Origin: Rhodocaloribacter litoris
GTDB taxonomy: Bacteria > Bacteroidota > Rhodothermia > Rhodothermales > ISCAR-4553
NCBI RefSeq assembly: GCF_011682235.2
Contig: NZ_CP076718.1
Coordinates: 2,867,165 to 2,931,164 of the forward strand
DNA length: 64,000 bases
Direction: 5' to 3'
Part shown: positions 61,201 through 64,000 of the stretch, one piece after another
How the letters are laid out: each line of letters starts with the position of its first letter
Numbering within the stretch: position 1 is the first letter of the stretch
Program-made: the position numbers and the translations under genes
Notes under the pieces: generated by a model
Database searches by the model: none
What the model was told of the DNA's origin: nothing
The model's input: only the letters and a program-made list of their open reading frames with translations

Positions 61201-61752
61201 TTCATACTGCTGCTCGAACCGGACGTGGGTGTAGCCGAGTTCGTCCACCACGGTGCGGATCGGCCGGAGCTCGTCGCGCGGCTCGTCCAGCCCGAGAAGC
61301 GGGGCGTGGCGTTGTAATAATTCATGGGCCGCCTCGGTGTAGCGGGTTGCCGTCTGTTTACCGGCACCCGCCGGTGGCAGGTTCACCTGTCCTAGCGATC
61401 CCCGCAGCCAGCGCAGCGTGCCGTTGGGGCTGCGTTCGAGGTGCAGGCCGGTGAGCCCGTTCGGGTGGGTGGGGAGGGCGGCTCGCAGGTTGCTTCCGGT
61501 GTGCAGGGACAGGCTTCCCAGCACCTGCCGGTCCAGCACGGCGGTGCCGGCAAGGGTGGCCCCGGCCCGCAGGTCTTGCCGGCCGGGATGGGCGGCAAGG
61601 AATGCCTCCACCGAGGCATACCGGGGCACAGCCTCGGGGGACAGGCCGGTGAGCGGCCGCGGATCGACCGGGCTTTTCTGAGCCGGGCTCTCCGGCACGA
61701 GGATGAGGGCAAGCAGCAGGACCCATCCGGAGGCGCGTAACAGGGCAATCAT
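58228..61752 (-). CDS. secreted thermolysin-like (M4) metalloprotease with propeller, PKD and sorting domains
   Basis: A 1174-residue exported protease. Domain order: signal peptide (1-24), FTP/PepSY propeptide (about 60-310), M4 catalytic domain (about 320-660), a propeller-like region (about 665-970), a PKD domain (QAPTAHIQASTTSG to VTDAGGLSG), and a C-terminal sorting domain (LPAEVTLFPNYPNPFSRLTTLRIGL to GLYLVRLTTGGVVRTHRM). The zinc site is His490-Glu491-Met-Ser-His494 with Glu514 in GALNESFAD, and the transition-state His in DNGGVHINSGIPNRA. It probably digests extracellular protein after secretion by a type IX-like system. The propeller between catalytic and PKD domains is unusual for M4 enzymes. 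Confidence 0.92.
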   Translation of the reverse strand: MIALLRASGWVLLLALILVPESPAQKSPVDPRPLTGLSPEAVPRYASVEAFLAAHPGRQDLRAGATLAGTAVLDRQVLGSLSLHTGSNLRAALPTHPNGLTGLHLERSPNGTLRWLRGSLGQVNLPPAGAGKQTATRYTEAAHELLQRHAPLLGLDEPRDELRPIRTVVDELGYTHVRFEQQYEGLPVWGRDLYVHFDETGTAYALNGTYEPTPRNVTTRPTLSPADAERVVVQDLKTRKRWAPVRGRLAAELGLDAMETRLVLYPDAGGTIHLAYEISLHPNFMEWYTYLVDARRGTVLNRIQRHCTLLQHPHDAPLPDTPVFLQVESRTGAGSFVDATGVDLNGTTQSFRVFLNDDGTYVALSDLDNLTAENVKLPLPDRGGAVTFTANGQDLSEQNPPVVVTSPNNAWTDPSAVSAHVNQERAYRYYKDVHGRNAIDGQDQPLVSVIRVTQGGQPMDNAFWNGRIMAYGDGDQIFTPLAGALDVAGHEMSHGVIQHTANLVYQFQPGALNESFADVFGIMVDPEDFLIGEDVMRPGKGPALRDFLNPDNAQLLQPQPAHMNQYQNLGAEQDNGGVHINSGIPNRAAALVIQALGHARTERIYYRALTTYLTRNSQFGDARNALIQAATDLYGAGSAEVDAVTAAFDAVGITASTGTGGGAGNDIPVQQGGSSLITFLLDDGSIGLIDVTDPQNITGGVFNHPNAVARVDPGTGDYAQLTTTRDGRTIWFVDPQGRLAFLEVETGNVSVFQDLYLQQPGDLWNASIAPDGNLVALVSAYANDPTLYLFDGTQIGAIPLEPESTQEGIKVNTIQFPDVVAWSPNPQVPRLAFDAFNAVTFAGSRSEFWSMYEIDFASGRIYNLLPAQPPALSVGNITYSSGDPDFVAFNVIDNASGVWDVALGNFETGELYTLNVPGTPISGVTITDGRRPSFAPDDTQLVFSTAQYGALIFFDGQNFGALEVASFFGSAVHNPKWFALGASGGANNQAPTAHIQASTTSGTRPLTVTLDASGSSDPEGGELAYRWELGDGAVSGGRVITHTYNLAGTFTVRLTVTDAGGLSGTAEVRITVTAPGGVPVEASETLPAEVTLFPNYPNPFSRLTTLRIGLPAAGPTRLEVVDLLGRTVRMLVNTSLPAGMHTFTFEAEDLPPGLYLVRLTTGGVVRTHRMLHLR

Positions 61753-61821
61753 GGCAAATCCTTCGGCATGGCGCGCCGACGCCGGTCGACGGGGCAGGGG
61801 CCGGCGCGGCAGAGTGCGGGA

Positions 61822-62283
61822 TCAGCGGGTTTGGAATGCGGCCCGGCCCGTGGCCAGGCACGTGTCGAAGAAGGTTTCCAGGGGTGTTTCGGCCGGCTCG
61901 ATCCCCTCTACACGCGGTATCCAGGCGACCCGGTGCCGGCGGCCGTCGGCCGTGGCTTCCAGCACGGCCGTCAGGTTTCCAGGCTCATCGAGGACCCGGG
62001 CGAAGAAGTCGAGCGCCTCGAACCGGGTCCACAGCGCCTGCAGGGCTGCCCGGTCCAGTGCGCCCGTAGCCTCCACCCGTTCTTCGGCATAGCGCCCGGA
62101 CCAGGCCGTCACGGTGCCGTCGGCCGTGATCGTGTAACCGGTCCAGCGACCGGCCACCCCGCCGCCCTGGCCGCACACCAGCCGCCAGTCTGCCGGCCAG
62201 GGGGCGGCAGGGGCGGGTTCATCGCGTGGGGCGGTACAGCCGGTCAGAAGAACCAGCAGGGTCCAGAGGCCTGTTTTCAACAT
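61822..62283 (-). CDS. small lipoprotein of unknown function
   Basis: A 153-residue protein with a lipoprotein signal: LWTLLVLLTGC, with Cys16 as the lipidated residue. The mature part contains GGVAGRWTGYTITADGTVTAWSGRYAEERVEATGALDRAALQALWTRFEALDFFA. No named family. It lies 69 bp upstream of the M4 protease gene on the same strand, so may share its transcript. Confidence 0.8.
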   Translation of the reverse strand: MLKTGLWTLLVLLTGCTAPRDEPAPAAPWPADWRLVCGQGGGVAGRWTGYTITADGTVTAWSGRYAEERVEATGALDRAALQALWTRFEALDFFARVLDEPGNLTAVLEATADGRRHRVAWIPRVEGIEPAETPLETFFDTCLATGRAAFQTR

Positions 62284-62426
62284 GCGGAGGGACGATCATC
62301 GGGGGCGAGAGCCGGCCTGCACTCCGGCCGCTGTTTTTCTCTTGATCACAATAGGAAAAAAAGTCCACGTTCGGATCACCCGGCCGTTTTTTTTGAGGCC
62401 GGTGTTGCCGGAGGGGAGGGGCATAC
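62284..62426. other. gap between the lipoprotein gene and rnpB, no gene
   Basis: About 140 bp with no supported ORF. It contains AT-rich runs (AATAGGAAAAAAAGTCC and TTTTTTTT) that may serve as promoter for the lipoprotein gene on the minus strand. Confidence 0.35.
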
Positions 62427-62461
62427 AAAAAAGGCAGCCCCCTGCGGGAGGGACTGCCTTT
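62427..62461 (-). terminator. terminator of RNase P RNA
   Basis: On the minus strand AGGCAGTCCC pairs with GGGGGCTGCCT, followed by TTTTTTG. It lies about 20 bp beyond the RNA's 3' end. Confidence 0.85.
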
Positions 62462-62477
62462 CGGAAAGGTGCGGCCT

Positions 62478-62897
62478 GCGCCGGCCTGTAAGCCGAATTC
62501 TGTCTGCCCGGCGGGTGGCCGCGGCACCCGGACCGGGGAGATCATCATTTATCTAGGCGGCCTACCCGCGCCGCGTTTCGGCGGGCCACCTTATTCCCGA
62601 CGGCGTCGGGAGGCGGCGCTGCTTGGCCTTGCACCCCGTGGGGTTTGCCTGGCCGCCCCGGTTACCCGGGACGCCGGTGGGCTCTTACCCCACCGTTTCA
62701 CCCATCACCTGTGCCCCGGCGAGCAATGGCGCGGCCATTTTCCGCCGGGGCCATCGGCTGGTCTGCTCTCTGTTGCACGTGCCGTCTCCGCCCGGTTACC
62801 CGGACGGAGCCCCCGCTTGACGCGGGGCACGGTGCCCTGTGGTGTTCGGACTTTCCTCACCCCGACCGGAGTCGGGGCGCGATGATCCGGCCGGCGC
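62478..62897 (-). ncRNA. rnpB: RNase P RNA (bacterial type A)
   Basis: The catalytic RNA that trims tRNA 5' leaders. The conserved 5' segment GAGGAAAGTCCGAACACC maps to 62858-62841, and the 3' segment ACAGAATTCGGCTTACAG to 62503-62486. The P1 helix is visible: GCGCCGGCC at the 5' end pairs with GGCCGGCGC at the 3' end, which sets the ends to within a few nucleotides. About 420 nt. Many GC-rich stems lie between, including ones in the specificity domain. Confidence 0.96.
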
Positions 62898-62943
62898 AAA
62901 CGAACCTTCTGCGGTGTTGAACCGGCACCGTGCCGGCCGGGTT

Positions 62944-63714
62944 TCACTCGACGCGCGTCTCGCCGAGTTGCATCTCTTCGATGGTTTCCTCGAAAAGCTC
63001 CTGGTCGACGATGATGCGGCCGGTGTGCTCGCAGACGATGATCCGGTTGCGCTGCCGGATCTCGACCTGGCGCTGGGGCGGGACGGCAAAGCCGGCGGCG
63101 GCACCCCGGATGAGGGGGACCACGGCGCGCCCGTCGCGGACGCGGCCGCGCAGGCGCTTGTAGGCCCGGAGGTACCGCTTGTCGACGGCTTCTTCAGCCT
63201 GCTGGCGGGCGGTCTCCAGGTCGGCCTGCTCGTGCTTGGTGTCTTCCAGCACTTCCTGCAGTTCCTTCCGCTTGGCGACCAGGATCTCGTCGAGGGCCTG
63301 AAGCCGTTCCTGGGCCTCGGCCATGGCCGCGGCGCGGGCCTCGGCCGAGCCGTCGATCTCCTCGATCTTGGCCTTCGCGTTCAGGATCCGCTGTTTCTGT
63401 GCTTCGATTTCCTTCGTCAGTGCGTCGTACTCACGGTTGTTGCGCACCTGGAGTTGCTGCTCTTCGTAGCGCCCGATCAGGGTTTCGCTCTCCTTGATGT
63501 CGAGCTCCGCCTGGCGCCGGGCCGTCTCGATGTTCTGCTGCTCGCGCTTGTAGTTCTCGATCCGGGTCTCCAGCCCCGCCTTCTCGTCTTCGAGGTCCCG
63601 GATCTCCTCCGGAAGGTCACCGCGCAGCTTTTTGATCTGGTCGATCCGGCTGTCGATGTGCTGCAGCCGGATCAGGGCTTTGAGCTGTTCGCCAATGCTG
63701 GTCTCCTGAGACAT
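62944..63714 (-). CDS. coiled-coil C4-type zinc-ribbon family protein with degenerate zinc site
   Basis: A 256-residue protein. Residues 8-185 form a long coiled coil (heptads such as RIENYKREQQNIETARRQAELDIKE). The C-terminal part aligns with the zinc-ribbon of DUF164/CdsZ-like proteins: VVPLIRGAAAGFAVPPQRQVEIRQRNRIIVCEHTGRIIV. In that family I expect CxxC at GAAAGF and CxxC at CEHT, but only Cys228 remains, so zinc binding is improbable. Its gene follows a Nif3-family gene after 99 bp, the usual Bacteroidota order. Confidence 0.85.
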   Translation of the reverse strand: MSQETSIGEQLKALIRLQHIDSRIDQIKKLRGDLPEEIRDLEDEKAGLETRIENYKREQQNIETARRQAELDIKESETLIGRYEEQQLQVRNNREYDALTKEIEAQKQRILNAKAKIEEIDGSAEARAAAMAEAQERLQALDEILVAKRKELQEVLEDTKHEQADLETARQQAEEAVDKRYLRAYKRLRGRVRDGRAVVPLIRGAAAGFAVPPQRQVEIRQRNRIIVCEHTGRIIVDQELFEETIEEMQLGETRVE

Positions 63715-63813
63715 AGGAATCGCGCTTGTCGTAGTTGAGGAACACGCACCCGTCGAGCACAGGGTAACGTTTCAGAAGGGTTTAGGTTCGATATATTTCG
63801 TGCGAAGAGTCGG

Positions 63814-64000
63814 TCAGGGGGTGAAGGTGTGCATGGGGCTGGTGCGGGTGCGGGTACGCTGCCAGGTGACGCCGGGGAACCGCCGGCCGAGCCATTCGCA
63901 CAGCAGCGTTTCGGTGACGGCTTCGGTTTCATAGTGGCCGGCGTCGATGAGGGCCATGCGCGGGTGGCCGTCCGGATCGAGCACGTCGAAGAAGCGGTGG
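63814..64000 (-). CDS. Nif3-like dinuclear metal centre protein, 3' end only
   Basis: The last about 62 codons of a minus-strand gene that continues outside the window. The text MALIDAGHYETEAVTETLLCEWLGRRFPG contains the GHYxTE/SE motif with metal-ligand His and Glu residues of Nif3/YbgI (GTP cyclohydrolase I type 2-like) proteins. The end QRTRTRTSPMHTFTP matches the place of the usual 'NPxxxx' tail. The function of this widespread family is uncertain. Confidence 0.8.
   Translation of the reverse strand, partial: HRFFDVLDPDGHPRMALIDAGHYETEAVTETLLCEWLGRRFPGVTWQRTRTRTSPMHTFTP

Noticed and set aside
58249-61317. 1022-codon ORF on the plus strand opposite the M4 protease
   Set aside because: Shadow of the protease gene; no recognisable features.

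Overview
The window is one high-GC bacterial segment (mostly coding) that most resembles a member of Rhodothermota/Rhodothermia in the Bacteroidota superphylum. The evidence is C-terminal 'sorting' domains of the type IX secretion kind on two large exported proteins, a DUF4290 protein, a coiled-coil zinc-ribbon protein next to a Nif3 gene, and promoters of the Bacteroidota type (TTG, about 20 nt, TAnnTTTn). Shine-Dalgarno sequences are weak before most genes. The assignment is inference; no rRNA is present.

Layout. 0-6.3 kb: a UvrD/Rep-type helicase cut by the window start, a GNAT acetyltransferase, a 52-residue DUF5989 protein, two MacB/FtsX-type ABC permeases and rpiA. 6.3-11.5 kb (minus strand): a TonB-like energy transducer, then VanZ-like protein, NAD(P)HX repair enzyme, and an oxidoreductase/aminotransferase pair resembling WbpB/WbpE. 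11.7-20.2 kb: yebC-ruvC, DUF4290, a NatAB-like ABC exporter, and a 1103-residue outer-membrane protein that joins a zinc-peptidase-like domain, a TolB-like propeller and a beta-barrel. 20.3-22.5 kb: tig-clpP.

22.6-41.5 kb is the centrepiece: a unidirectional set ilvD-ilvB-ilvN-ilvC-leuB-leuA-leuC-leuD-cimA-gltB-gltD. It covers valine, leucine and (through citramalate) isoleucine carbon skeletons plus the glutamate that supplies their amino groups. In front of ilvD lies an overlooked 56-codon leader ORF ending in a Leu/Ile/Val-rich run with rare codons, followed by a stem-loop: a candidate ribosome-mediated attenuator. A tRNA-Glu(CTC) and a bidirectional terminator close the block.

41.7-47.2 kb: a VapBC-like toxin-antitoxin pair between two near-identical 56-bp repeats, an endonuclease/exonuclease/phosphatase protein, and a TPP enzyme plus succinate-semialdehyde dehydrogenase that look like the cyanobacterial 2-oxoglutarate decarboxylase TCA bypass. 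47.2-55.5 kb: two tandem secreted M48-like metallopeptidase paralogues, a membrane protein, an IS200/IS605-family TnpB element without TnpA, an MFS transporter, a class A beta-lactamase-like hydrolase, rsmE, and a 258-bp TnpB-less relative of the same element that keeps omega-RNA-like sequence. 55.5-64 kb: a Nudix hydrolase, secG, two exported proteins with sorting domains (one an M4 thermolysin-like protease fused to a propeller and PKD domain), a small lipoprotein, RNase P RNA, a zinc-ribbon-family protein that has lost most of its cysteines, and the 3' end of a Nif3-family gene.
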